From Siphonodentalium dalli (lineage: Eukaryota; Mollusca; Scaphopoda; Gadilida; Siphonodentaliidae), in the NCBI GenBank assembly GCA_032622095.1, contig CP136066.1, forward strand, positions 115,093,319 through 115,157,318: 64,000 bases of DNA. The letters run 5' to 3'. Positions 1 through 10,071 of this stretch are shown here, one piece after another (positions within the stretch are counted from its first letter, which is position 1; every line of letters begins with the position of its first letter). The translations under genes were made by a program, and so were the position numbers. Below the pieces are notes generated by a model that made no database searches, was not told the origin of the DNA, and saw only the letters and a program-made list of their open reading frames with translations.

Positions 1-926
1 TAGAACACTTACAGACAAACATATATTTTCATATATATCTAGGCACCAAATGTGACGTTTTTAACACGCACGATTTGATTCCTCGTATCATTTGAGAAGA
101 ACCTGTATGAATTTTATGTTAATTGGTACTAAACATATTTATCATTTTTGGTGACCCGCCCGTCCCTATTTCGGACTCAAGCGGCGCACATTTGACACCA
201 TTAAACCACAAACTTAGACTCATTATGGAGATGAATATATATAAAATTGTTGAAAATTGGCCAGTATACAAATTCGTATCAAATTCAGGGGCCCCATATC
301 TCTCACCCAAACGGCACAAATTTGGCGTATTCAAACCACACGATTAGATTCCTTGAATCACGGAGAAGAATATGTATAAGTCTGGTGGAAATCGGCGCTA
401 AACATATTGTTTATCAATTTGTGTCTCTCTCATCCTCTGTGGACCCCTGTCTCGAATGGCACTACTTTTGACATCTTTAAACCACACAATTAGACTCCTG
501 ATATCATGGAGATGACTATTTATAAGTTTGGTGCTAATCGGCGACTAAACAATTGTTTTATCAAATATAACCCGCACCATTATCTTTCTCGTAAAAAGTT
601 ACCATCTAGATGGTCCCTCGGCGCTAAACTTAGTTTATCAATTTTGGTGCCCCCCTATCCTTCCGTGCATCCCTGACTCGAACGGCGCCACTTTTGACAT
701 ATTTAAACCACACCACAAGATTCCTTATCTCACGGGGATTATTATATATAAGTTTCGTGGCAATCGGCGACAAATTTATTTTCTGCCCCTGACAACAACG
801 GCGTCACGTTAAAAAATCCTAACCCGCACCATTATCTTTCTCGTAAAAAGTTACCCCTAGTAGACCCATGTGGTGCCATCTAGATGGTTCCCTGTGAATT
901 TATATAGAACACAGACAGACAGACAT
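1..926. repeat. Degenerate tandem repeat block ending in a CAGA microsatellite
   Basis: Diverged units of roughly 130-220 bp recur across this block. The recurring landmarks are a CGGCGC/ACTTTTGAC motif followed by TTAAACCACAC and GATTAGATTCC (near 50, 182, 311, 457 and 681), and a TTTATCAATTTTGGTG-like motif near 135, 411 and 632. A second sub-repeat, around CCCGCACCATTATCTTTC, occurs near 568 and 822. The block ends in a short (CAGA)n run at about 911-926, and a related ACAGACAAAC lies at the very start. The arrangement of a microsatellite next to degenerate tandem units resembles the Helitron-like families later in the window, here on the minus strand, but no terminal hairpin was found. 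Short open frames in it are not coding. Confidence 0.6.
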
Positions 927-1013
927 TCGCAAATATAGATATAGATAAACGATGCAAACAACATGAATTATAATGAAAATGAGTTTATGATTCAATTCAA
1001 GTGTATTTTGCAC

Positions 1014-1125
1014 TATTCCATGGCTCAAATTCATTCATATGTTGTATATATATGCCGTTGAGTATAAAGGAGATGGTTTCATACATGGCCGGATTTAGTG
1101 TAAAGTACCCCTTTAAGGAAAATCT
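1014..1125 (+). repeat. Dispersed repeat, copy 1 (second copy near 51.34 kb)
   Basis: A stretch of about 110 bp shares CCATGGCTCAAAT, GTATAAAGG-AGATGGT, ATGGCCGGATTTAGTGTA and CCCCTTTAA, in the same order, with 51337-51434. The family is not recognised. It is too short and too diverged to assign to a transposon class. The sequence between here and 1423 shows nothing recognisable. Confidence 0.6.
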
Positions 1126-1423
1126 GTCTTGTTATTAATTTCCCCCAGCGGGTGATTACAACTTGGGAAATTTGTATTTCACTGTGTCAACAAATTTCAC
1201 ATGTGTCTCGCGGTTTACCAATACGAGTAAATGTTAGCCCGAAATTACCATTGCTTTCCTTTGTTATCATATGGAATTGTATTAAACCACCTCCGAATCG
1301 CATCAAACCAGCCCAATATATATATTGACATGTGTCAATGGTACAACTGTATACCGAGAACAATCAGCAACAAGAAATTCGTTCATTATGCGAAAGGTGT
1401 CTAATATCAGTCAATCGTCATGA

Positions 1424-1590
1424 ATACGTAATGGGACAATCATCACCTGTATGTAATGGAATAATCATCATCTATACGTAATGGGACATTCATCATCTGT
1501 GCGTAATGGGACATTCATCATCTGTACGTAATGGGACATTCATCATCTGTACGTAATGGGACAATCATCATCTGTGCGTAATGGGACATT
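1424..1590. repeat. 25-bp minisatellite, about 6.5 copies
   Basis: A unit of the form RCGTAATGGGACAWTCATCA plus TCTGT is repeated head to tail with few changes (A/G at the first base, T/A in ACATT/ACAAT). The first two units are more diverged. There are no spacers, so this is not a CRISPR array. Confidence 0.9.
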
Positions 1591-2276
1591 GGACTACGTA
1601 TTACTTAATAATTATATTTTGATCTGTGTTATATATTGTGGGGGGTGGTGATTCTGTGCAGTGATCGCACCATGGCATCACCGTTCATGGAAAGCGGCGG
1701 AGGGCAGGGACCCGGCCCTCTGATGGTGATAGTTCCTTAACATTACCGTTGGCGGACCGGGTTTGTGCCCTCGGTGGCTTTCTTGGAAGTTCTTCCAAAT
1801 TTGACACACATATTTGTCCTATAGCACTTGACTCATTTATTATTGTAAATATGTTACGAATATAGACAGTCTTATAAATGTACATATGTTAAAAAACTGA
1901 ATAAAAAGTTGAAAGGACAATTCGTGCAGTGTTAAAAACTAGACCAAATTACAAAAATTACTTTCGTCGCTGCACGATTATTGATATACATGAAGCATTG
2001 TACATTGTGCACAACTACAACCAAATACTTGATGATGCCTACAGTGTGTATATTGGATTATCCGGACAAAACAATTTTATTTGCATAGCCCGTCTGTGTT
2101 GCATTAAATCATGTTCGGTGATTGGTCAACTGCCACAGACACACAGACCGTAACACGAACACGACACCACAAATTGTTGATCTAATCTGACCTAATTACC
2201 AACAGCGGTCAGCAGAATAATTTGGCTTGCTTTTCAAAGTTCAGCCGAATTGCATATGAAGCCAGTTAGTTATATA
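1591..2276. other. Stretch with no supported gene
   Basis: Two open frames of 66-74 codons are present, but they resemble no family I know and have no supporting context. A 32-bp GC-rich patch near 1690-1730 stands out from the AT-rich surroundings. Just before 2288 the motif CCAGTTAGTTATATAACTGG can fold back on itself at the edge of the first family-A fragment. Confidence 0.4.
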
Positions 2277-2466
2277 ACTGGTGGAGATATCGACTTGAAA
2301 TTTGCTATGTGAATGTATCTTGCCCCGGATACGAATTTTATCGGGTCGCCGAGCCCGTGCGACGCAAGCTTCGCGCATGCGCAGACAAGATCTCGGAAAC
2401 GGGTGGAGCTATCGTCTTGAAATTTGGTTTTTGAATAGCCCGGACAACGTCGGGCGCATCGGCTAG
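2277..2466 (+). mobile_element. Helitron-like family A element, 5'-truncated (A1)
   Basis: This copy has only part of a core unit and the family-A 3' end. The end holds the hairpin CCCGGACAACGTCGGG (stem CCC.GAC/GTCGGG with one bulged G, loop AAC), then GCATCGG and the terminal CTAG at 2463-2466. The next element starts at the following base. It has no coding capacity. Confidence 0.65.
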
Positions 2467-2968
2467 TCTCATATATATTTTGAAGACCTCTGTATGTTTG
2501 TCTGTATGTCTGTCTGTCATTGATACAAATCTACGATTCTCGACCGATCGGGACGAAACTTGGTACGTGTGTGTAGTTTGACCAGGCGGTCGTCCTTGTC
2601 GTATTGGCGAGCCCGTGCGACGCCCGTGCAGCGCATGCGCAGACGAGATATCGTAAACGGGTGGAGCTATCGACTTGAAATTTGGTATGTGAATGTATCT
2701 TGCCCCGGATACGAATTTTATCGGGTCGCCGAGCCCGTGCGACGCCAGCTTCGCGCATGCGCAGACGAGATCTCGGAAACGGGTGGAGCTATCGACTTGA
2801 AATTTGGTATGTGAATGTATCTTGCCCCGGATACGAATTTTATCGGGTCGCCGAGCCCGTGCGACGCCAGCTTCGTGCATGCGCAGACCAGATCTCGGAA
2901 ACGGGTAGAGCTATCGACTTGAAATTTGGTTTTTGAATAGCCCGGACAACGTCGGGCTCATCGGCTAG
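2467..2968 (+). mobile_element. Helitron-like family A element (A2)
   Basis: The parts in order are: a 5' end TCTCATATATATTTTGAAGA; a TGTC/TGTA microsatellite; a conserved lead region (CGACCGATCGGGACGAAACT); then 122-bp core units (landmark CGCATGCGCAGAC at 2634, 2756 and, mutated, 2876). It closes with the hairpin CCCGGACAACGTCGGG, CTCATCGG and CTAG at 2965-2968. The layout matches non-autonomous Helitron or bivalve pearl-type elements: a TC start, a 3' hairpin and a CTRR end. Open frames on both strands of the core are by-products of the repeat; 122 is not a multiple of 3, so reading frames shift between units. Confidence 0.7.
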
Positions 2969-3658
2969 TCTCATATATATTTTGAAGACCTCTGTATGTT
3001 TGTCTGTATGTCTGTCTGTATGTCATTTATACAAATCTACGATTCTCGACCGATCGGGACGAAACTTGGTACGTGTGTGTAGTTTGACCAGGCGGTCGTC
3101 GTTGTCGTATTGGCGAGTCCGTGCGGCGCCCGTTCAGCGCCCGTGCAGCGCATGCGCAGACGAGATCTCGGAAACGGGTGGAGCTATCGACTTGAAATTT
3201 GCTATGTGAATGTATCTTGCCCCGGATACGAATTTTATCGGGTCGCCGAGCCCGTGCGACGCCAGCTTCGCGCATGAGCAGACCAGATCTCGGAAACGGG
3301 TGGAGCTATCGACTTGAAATTTGGTATGTGAATGTATCTTGCCCCAGATACGAATTTTATCGGGTCGCCGAGCCCGTGAGACGCCAGCTTCGCGCATGCG
3401 CAGACCAGATCTCGGAAACGGGTGGAGCTATCGACTTGAAATTTGGTATGTGAATGTATCTTGCCCCGGATACGAATTGTATCGGGTTGCCGAGCCCGTG
3501 CGACGCAAGCTTCGCGCATGCTCAGACCAGATCTCGGAAACGGGTAGAGCTATTGAAATTTGGTTTTTGAATAGCCCGGACAACGTCGGGCTGGGTAGAG
3601 CTATCGACTTGAAATTTGGTTTTTGAATAGCCCGGACAACGTCGGGCTCATCGGCTAG
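2969..3658 (+). mobile_element. Helitron-like family A element (A3)
   Basis: This copy has the same structure as A2, with four core landmarks exactly 122 bp apart (3150, 3272, 3394, 3516). The 3' end is partly duplicated: the terminal block around TTTTTGAATAGCCCGGAC occurs at about 3560 and again at about 3628. Only the second copy is followed by CTCATCGG and CTAG (3655-3658). Confidence 0.7.
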
Positions 3659-4393
3659 TCTATCTATCTATTATATATTTTGGAAGATCTGTCTGTCTGT
3701 GTATCTGTGGTCTGTGTGTGTGTTCGCGATGAACTCGAAAACGGCCGACCCGATTTCGATGAAACTTCGTATGTGAGGGTACTATCGGTCGGGAAGTGGC
3801 ATAGGCATATTAATTTTCAGATCCGAGGTCAACTTTTCACGTGCCGAGGTCAAATCTGTTTTTACGCCGTTTTGCGCTAATATATTTCAGTTCGGTGCTC
3901 ACAAATCGATTCGATATAGCGCGAATAATAAATTGCCAGTCATATAATTTGCACGGTTAGAATATGTGGCGCTTCATGTTTCCAATGATGTATCACACGC
4001 CTGTGTACGTTTAAAGTTTCTACCTTAATTATTGGGAAGAACGCAGGACCATGCTTCGCTCATCGAAAAACATTCCGTAAATATATTACGCCGTCAACAG
4101 ATCGTGACGTGATCGCGTTTAACTCTTAAACGGCCGATGTCGCGTTAACTCATCACCGGCCGAGGTATCCGCAAATGACATTGGGCAATATATATATCTC
4201 GGAAACGGGTGGAGCTATCGACTTGAAATTTGGTATGTGAATGTATCTTGCCCCGGATACGAATTTTATCGGGTCGCCGAACCCGTGCGACGCCAGCTTC
4301 GCGCATGCTCAGACCAGATCTCGGAAACGGGTGGAGCTATCGACTTGAAATTTGGTTTTTGAATAGCCCGGACGAAGTCGGGTCACCTTCTAG
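3659..4393 (+). mobile_element. Helitron-like family B element carrying family-A core units (B1)
   Basis: The 5' end is TCTATC plus TATTATATATTTTGGAAGA and a TG-rich microsatellite. The family-B body follows (GAACTCGAAAACGGCCGACC, then CACGTGCCGAGGTCAAATC). Near 4196-4370 it switches to family-A type core sequence and ends in the family-B hairpin CCCGGACGAAGTCGGG (loop GAA), TCACCTT and CTAG at 4390-4393. The A-type core inside a B-type element shows module sharing between families. It is non-coding. Confidence 0.7.
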
Positions 4394-5174
4394 TCTATTA
4401 TATATTTTGGAAGATCTGTCTGTGTGTGTATGTGTGTGTGGTGTGTGTGTGTGTGTGTGTCTGTGTGTTCGCGATGAACTCGAAAACGGCCGACCCGATT
4501 TCGATGAAACTTCGTATGTGAGGATACTATCGGCCGGGAAGTGGCATAGGCATATTAATTTTCAGATCCGAGGTCAACTTTTCACGTGCCGAGGTCAAAT
4601 CTGTTTTTACGCTGTGTTAATCGATTCGAAACAGCGCGAATAATAAAATGCCAGTCATAATAATGACACTGTGAGAATCTTTCGTGTTTCCTCTTTCCAA
4701 CGATATATAATGCGTATGTATCCGTTTTAGTTATGCCTCAATTATCAAGAAGAAGTGGTACTATCTTCCATCAGGATAAAAACAATGCGTAAATTCTATG
4801 ACGTCGTTAGAGGTCATAACGTTAGATCACGTTAACGCTTAACCGGCCGATGCATTTGACTGTTTCAGACGTCTTGGCGATATCTCGGGCACCGATGAGA
4901 ATTTATCTTTACGTTGAAACTTGATAATTAATGAGCGTGTGTATATGAGGCGCGTTTATATACTTGAGTGGAAATCAAATCGGGTTAAACTGGCGGATTT
5001 TTACTGACGAAATTTGATGCATAGGGTATCTCGGTATCCGCTGGGCCGATTTCCCGGTATCCGCTGGGCCGATTTCCACCATTTTTGGGGTGTTGGTGTT
5101 TGACCCCACCTGACCTTGACCTTCAAAATGGTCAATTCAAGGTCAAAGCCCGGACGAGGTCGGGTCACCTTCTA
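4394..5174 (+). mobile_element. Helitron-like family B element (B2), terminal CTAG mutated
   Basis: The 5' end is TCTATTATATATTTTGGAAG, with a (TG)n run before the B body. The 3' part carries TTGACCTTC and TTCAAGGTCAAAG, then the hairpin CCCGGACGAGGTCGGG and TCACCTT. The last four bases read CTAT instead of CTAG, and a family-C 5' end follows directly. Confidence 0.65.
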
Positions 5175-5640
5175 TTACTATATATTTTGAGACTTCCGTA
5201 TATATATATATATATATGTACTTTATAGAATCGAAAACGGCTGGCTCGATTGAGTTCAAACTTCCCATCTAAGGGTAAAACCCCACGAACACCGTAGTTG
5301 TCGCGTTTTGGAGAAGCTCTGGGCACCCTTTATCCACTCCCAAATCACCTCAAAGGCACGGCGTTGGTTAATCAAGTGATTATTTAATGAGCGTTTGTTT
5401 TTGACGCATCGGTATAAAGAGCGTCTGTTTACCATTCAACGTTATTAGCATATGCAGAGAGATATACGGGAACATTGAGTTGTTTCCTATGCGGGGAGAT
5501 TTATTGGATGCCATAGTACTCTTACAACATCATTGTTATAGTATGTATGACACTTAGGTCAGGGCTTAGGAGGGGGTAGTTATAGCGCCCGCTCTCCCGC
5601 GGCGAAGCCGCGGAAGCGAAGCGACCAGTGTATACGTATG
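5175..5640 (+). mobile_element. Helitron-like family C element (C1), 3' end missing
   Basis: It starts ACTATATATTTTGAGACTTC, followed by a short (TA)n run and the family-C body (TAGAATCGAAAACGG, then CTCAAACTTCC-like and TTTTGGAGAAGCTC). It loses similarity to the other copies after the GGGCTTAGG stretch near 5575. Neither the CCGCC-AGT-GGCGG hairpin nor CTAG is present. Confidence 0.6.
5597..5613 (+). other. Perfect 7-bp GC hairpin with GAA loop
   Basis: CCGCGGC GAA GCCGCGG is a perfect inverted repeat. The C-GAA-G loop class is known to make unusually stable single-stranded DNA hairpins. It sits at the broken end of C1, so it may belong to an unrecognised element end. Confidence 0.6.
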
Positions 5641-6329
5641 CGAATATGAGATATATTCTAATCGACTTTTTCGGCCCAATCTAAATTGAAATCACCTAAA
5701 ATAGGATAATTTATTCACAACTGAAGGGTCAACCAGGGTCAGCGGAGTCCAAAATTCTATTGTTGGCAACGGTCGCCATTTTGTATTGATTAATGCCACC
5801 TCGGAATGTGTAATTGGGCAAAATGCTCCAGGGCAAAAATAAAAAAAACTTTGATCTAGCAACTGTTAGCTATACTTCATCATATGTAGGAACATCATGA
5901 TCCTAAAGCCAAATATATTTTCAAAAAGTGAATGTAAATTGAACAAAAGATCTGGTTAACAAAAAAGTTAAATTGCATGAAAAAGTTTTGTTTACATATT
6001 TCATAAAAATATTAAAAATATTTACCCCGAAAGAGGAATCTAGCGATCTTGCTGGCCGTTTATATATTATCTTCAATTTTCTAACGGTTTTTCCGCCTAA
6101 AAAATTGATGAAATATTCTCAAAGTTCAAGGCCGACAAACGGAAACTTTATGTTCCGATTGAAAGATCGCAGAGTCATTTTAAGATTGCTTCTTGGGAAA
6201 CCAATAAAGGCGTCATGACATCAAGACGTACATCATGACGTCACTACCTACAAAATTCCAGACAGGACTGCGTCGATGGCCAGACAGCTGAGACTCGTAT
6301 TACATGGCAGGCTAAATATCCACATTTAG
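5641..6329. other. Stretch with no supported gene
   Basis: AT-rich sequence. An open frame at 5973-6218 (81 codons) is basic and resembles nothing I recognise, and it has no context that supports translation. Confidence 0.4.
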
Positions 6330-7682
6330 GGTGGATACACACATGCATGTAATGTCTGTATGTAAAATACATGTATTTTACATGGCCACACCAATAATTG
6401 ACAAAATTAATCACCTGCGCGCGAGAGGTCAATTTCACCAGTGAGTAGTTATAAGCCATTATCAAACAAACTGCCATCAAGAAATTTCAGGCCAGTCATA
6501 AACATGTCTTCTTTCATGGATGCCGAAATGAGTCATTCTTGTCTGATATATGTTGCTGTTTTTCACGAGTTATAATTCATTTCGAAAAGTGGATTAGAGC
6601 CGGTCGATTTTATACTTGATTTGTTTCTGTCATTTCTTGGAAACAGGGTCATCCAAAACAAAAATAAAATATGCAGAATTCTGTTATAGGATGATACCGG
6701 CTTGTTGAGATTTTTCTGATAATTTGAGAGCGAGCTCATGTGATAACATTAATTCAATTGGGATTGCAAATATTCATTATAGCGCCAAAAAATAATGCAG
6801 GTACAGCGTTGAAATTAAAAAGAGTGACACCCCCCCCCCCCATTTATATATATGTTTCTCAAGCCAAACGTTGAACAAGCTCCTACCTGTCACAAGCTTG
6901 AATTATAACATTTTCGACCATAATCCATGATTGGGGGAGGGGCTGGTTCTCGAAAGCTTCCAATAACTGAGGGAGTTAATTGAATGTATCAGCCGGGATT
7001 ATCTGGGCAAGAATTACAGTATGTTTTACTTAAATATTCCATTGTTGTAAATTTTGCGTATACATGTATAACTGTATAACACAAGAGATGAAAGGTGACG
7101 TAGTTGGGAACTCGTAGCTAGGCAACCCTTTCGCCGAATGAAGACAAACAGCAACACCATGCATTCAAATTTAAAGCTGTATAATATGTTCATAATTATA
7201 TGAATAGCATAAATTGCTGCATATTAGATTAATCACTCGTAGAAAACAGACACGACAGACATGACTACGATATTTATAAAGCAGGGTGTCAGGACTCAGG
7301 GTGCTGCGTGCACACCCCCGTCGAGGAAATATGGTGAATTCGGTAGCTTCTGGGATAATATAGCTCCCCGTGTATGTTGGGGGTCATAGTCCCCTGCGTT
7401 GTGGAAGAGGCCATCACTGGTATTAACATCAATAGAATACTGACAATGATTTAAACAGAACGTCGACCATTTCAGTTATCGCGCGAATAATTATTTTAAG
7501 CGGCTGACTACTTCGTCCCAGTCAACGGCTCTTCAGCGGTTCAGAGTTTAACTCACTGTGGTCAAACACAGTCGCAATGATTGGGTTGTCAGCGGACACA
7601 TATTACACGGTGTGTATGATCCATGTAAAACTCGAAATACACGATATTTACAGAGATTACATGCATGTGTGTATCCACCCTT
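6330..7682. mobile_element. PIF/Harbinger-like TIR element, non-autonomous (copy 1)
   Basis: The left end GGGTGGATACACACATGCAT and the right end, its inverse (ATGCATGTGTGTATCCACCC), are inverted repeats that extend imperfectly for about 60 bp. Both are flanked by TTA, a 3-bp TWA target duplication typical of PIF/Harbinger elements. There is no transposase. The interior is homologous to the element at 38387-40228 and includes a cytosine homopolymer at about 6831-6841. The class assignment rests on the target duplication and is an inference. Confidence 0.65.
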
Positions 7683-7965
7683 ACGTTATATGTGATTATT
7701 TACATACATTGTATATATCATTTTATTGTGTCCCATTATAATTAGGGTGGATACACACATGCATGTAATTTCTGTATGTAAAATACATGTATTTTACAAG
7801 ACCACAACAATAATTGACAACATTAATCACCTGCGCGCGAGCGGTTCATTGTTAACAGGTCAGACAAGTGAGCAGTGCTAAGCGAAGTCAAATTGTCTTC
7901 TATCAGTACATTTAAAGCCAGTCCAAACCATGTCTTCTCTCACGGACGCGGAAATTAGTCAAGTC

Positions 7966-8348
7966 TGTGTGATATCTGGCATGTTATTAATGCACGACCG
8001 CCAGAAGCCATACGTCTGGCATATACAGGCTTGATGTAGAACATTTTCAACCATGATCCTTGTTTGGGTGGGGTCTCGAAAGCTTCAAATCGCTAAGGGA
8101 CTTAGTTGAATGTATCGGTCGGAATAATCTGGGCAAGAAGGTACAATATGATATGTTTTACTTAAATAGCTCAGAGTTAGCCACCCCCGCCTGGTAGCTT
8201 TCGGGGTGATATATAGCCCCTGCATGCGTCGGGGAAATCCTGATCCACCACTGCTATAAATAATGGTAATTATTTAAATAGAAAGTCTACCATATGGGTT
8301 ATCCCACGAACAATTATTTTAAGTGGCCTGGCGGCTCGGTCCAAGATA
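7966..8348 (+). repeat. Left 383-bp direct repeat flanking the LINE fragment
   Basis: This is nearly identical to 9524-9906 (offset 1558). The difference I noted is GACCGCC here versus GACCACC there. The sequence belongs to the Harbinger-like element, because copies 1 and 3 carry diverged versions once each. It therefore looks like a very long duplication made when the LINE fragment arrived. Confidence 0.85.
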
Positions 8349-9523
8349 CTGATACTGATCTAACACAGAAATCTGGGAGAAATCATGCTCTCCCATAACA
8401 ATGGGGTCTATGCTCAAGTCAGTTGTTCTACCCAAGGCGCTCTACGGGAGCGAGCTGATGACAACCGACACCCGCTCGACAAAGCACTGTCTAGAACGAG
8501 CACTCCGCTGTTGTGTGAAGCACATAGAAACTCTCCCGGAACGCACACCAACGGACATTGCTCTTAGCTGGTTGGGACTCCTCCCTCTCGAATGTGAAAT
8601 TCACATGAAGAAGATGAATTTCCTTGGACAACTGATACATCTGCCGCAAACACACCAGGTGCCTTTAAAGATATTTCTTCAACGGTTTTACCAGTACACT
8701 CTGTTTGATCGACGGACAACTGGATTCGTGACCGATATAGTTCATATCCTCCAAGCGTATAAACTATACGACTTCCTCGACACATTCACCAATACTGGTC
8801 AATTTCCATCAGAAGCAGCATGGAAAAGTATTTACAAGAAAGCTGTTTCGGATCAATACTCGACTGCCTGGTCGTTATCTGTTGACAACAACCAATCCCT
8901 TAACACTTTCCGATTGGTCCACCATGACCCCACTACTAACCGGACGATATGGAAACTCCTGAAGCAACATCCCGACCGTTCAGCACAACTACGAAACCTT
9001 GGCCTATTACTCAACAAGACAACATACATGAATAATCTGAGATGCAATGCTTGTGACTGCCAGTATAACAACGAAATCCTCCATGCTGTACGATATTGTC
9101 CATCAGAAGTCATACTTTCTCTCCCAAATAGCTACTGGGAATTCATTATAAATCACTTTGGTATTGGAATATTCCTTTTCATGCACGACTCCTGAGACGA
9201 TAAATCACTATCTGCATTCTTACTCGGAGGGAACGTTTCTGCACCTCTCCAGCATCTAACGGAGTGTGCGGACGACATATTACTCCACTCAGCATCATTT
9301 CTTCTTGCAACTTGTTCTGTCATCAAAGGCCAAACTACACACAATGTTTCCTAGTTGATGTGACACTCGAACCTTTAACGTGAGTTCGAACTCTCACAAA
9401 ATCTACTGAACCTGAACTATATTTGAAAACGTGTTTTTACATCCATATCATTGTACACAACGCGGCAACATTGTAAATAACCTGTAAATACTCTTCTCCA
9501 TAGTGGAGGTGCTAGAATAAATA
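8349..9523 (+). mobile_element. LINE (non-LTR retrotransposon) 3' fragment
   Basis: This segment lies exactly between the two 383-bp direct repeats. It carries the C-terminal coding part of a LINE ORF2 (8401-9195) and about 330 bp of 3' sequence, ending GCTAGAATAAATA just before the second repeat. There is no long poly-A tail. Severe 5' truncation is normal for LINE insertions. The clade was not determined. Confidence 0.65.
8401..9195 (+). pseudogene. C-terminal part of LINE ORF2 (reverse transcriptase polyprotein), truncated
   Basis: The 264-codon open frame begins in VVLPKALYGSEL, a phrase typical of the end of the RT domain in animal LINE ORF2 proteins (compare LPKxLYGxE). The RT catalytic YADD box and the endonuclease domain would lie upstream and are absent. 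Residues about 215-233 read CNACDCQYNNEILHAVRYC, a C-x2-C...H-x4-C zinc-knuckle pattern seen at the C terminus of such proteins. The first ATG is simply the first in frame, not a natural start. The full protein copies element RNA into DNA at a nicked target; this piece alone cannot. The frame is still open, which suggests a fairly young insertion, in line with the near-identical flanking repeats. Confidence 0.75.
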
Positions 9524-9906
9524 TGTGTGATATCTGGCATGTTATTAATGCACGACCACCAGAAGCCATACGTCTGGCATATACAGGCTTGATGTAGAAC
9601 ATTTTCAACCATGATCCTTGTTTGGGTGGGGTCTCGAAAGCTTCAAATCGCTAAGGGACTTAGTTGAATGTATCGGTCGGAATAATCTGGGCAAGAAGGT
9701 ACAATATGATATGTTTTACTTAAATAGCTCAGAGTTAGCCACCCCCGCCTGGTAGCTTTCGGGGTGATATATAGCCCCTGCATGCGTCGGGGAAATCCTG
9801 ATCCACCACTGCTATAAATAATGGTAATTATTTAAATAGAAAGTCTACCATATGGGTTATCCCACGAACAATTATTTTAAGTGGCCTGGCGGCTCGGTCC
9901 AAGATA
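9524..9906 (+). repeat. Right 383-bp direct repeat flanking the LINE fragment
   Basis: Second copy of 7966-8348; see that entry. After it the Harbinger-like element resumes to its right terminal inverted repeat. Confidence 0.85.
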
Positions 9907-10071
9907 ACGACTTATCTACATTCCGACTTAATTGGAACTAGAACCCAGTGCGTTCAACACGTAGGCAATGATTGGGTTGTCAGTGGAAACATATTACATC
10001 GTCTGTATGATCCATGTAAAACGCCAAATACACGATAATTACAGAGATTACATGCATGTGTGTATCCACCC

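Larger units (their letters stand above)
7744..10071. mobile_element. PIF/Harbinger-like TIR element (copy 2), interrupted by a LINE fragment
   Basis: The same terminal inverted repeats as copy 1 lie at 7744 and 10053-10071, with TTA on the left and GTA on the right. The interior is related to copies 1 and 3 but holds a 383-bp segment in direct duplicate (7966-8348 and 9524-9906). A piece of a LINE coding region lies between the duplicates. Confidence 0.6.

Noticed and set aside
1424-1590. Possible CRISPR array
   Set aside because: The 25-bp units are directly adjacent with no spacers, and the DNA looks eukaryotic.
2338-3519. Many minus-strand frames of 75-180 codons repeating MREAGVARARRPDKIRIRGK and similar
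   Set aside because: They follow the 122-bp tandem unit of family A, occur in several frames and on both strands at once, and the unit length is not a multiple of three.
2629-3530. Possible satellite centromere block
   Set aside because: The 122-bp units come in short runs of one to five bounded each time by the same element ends, so they are internal parts of dispersed elements.
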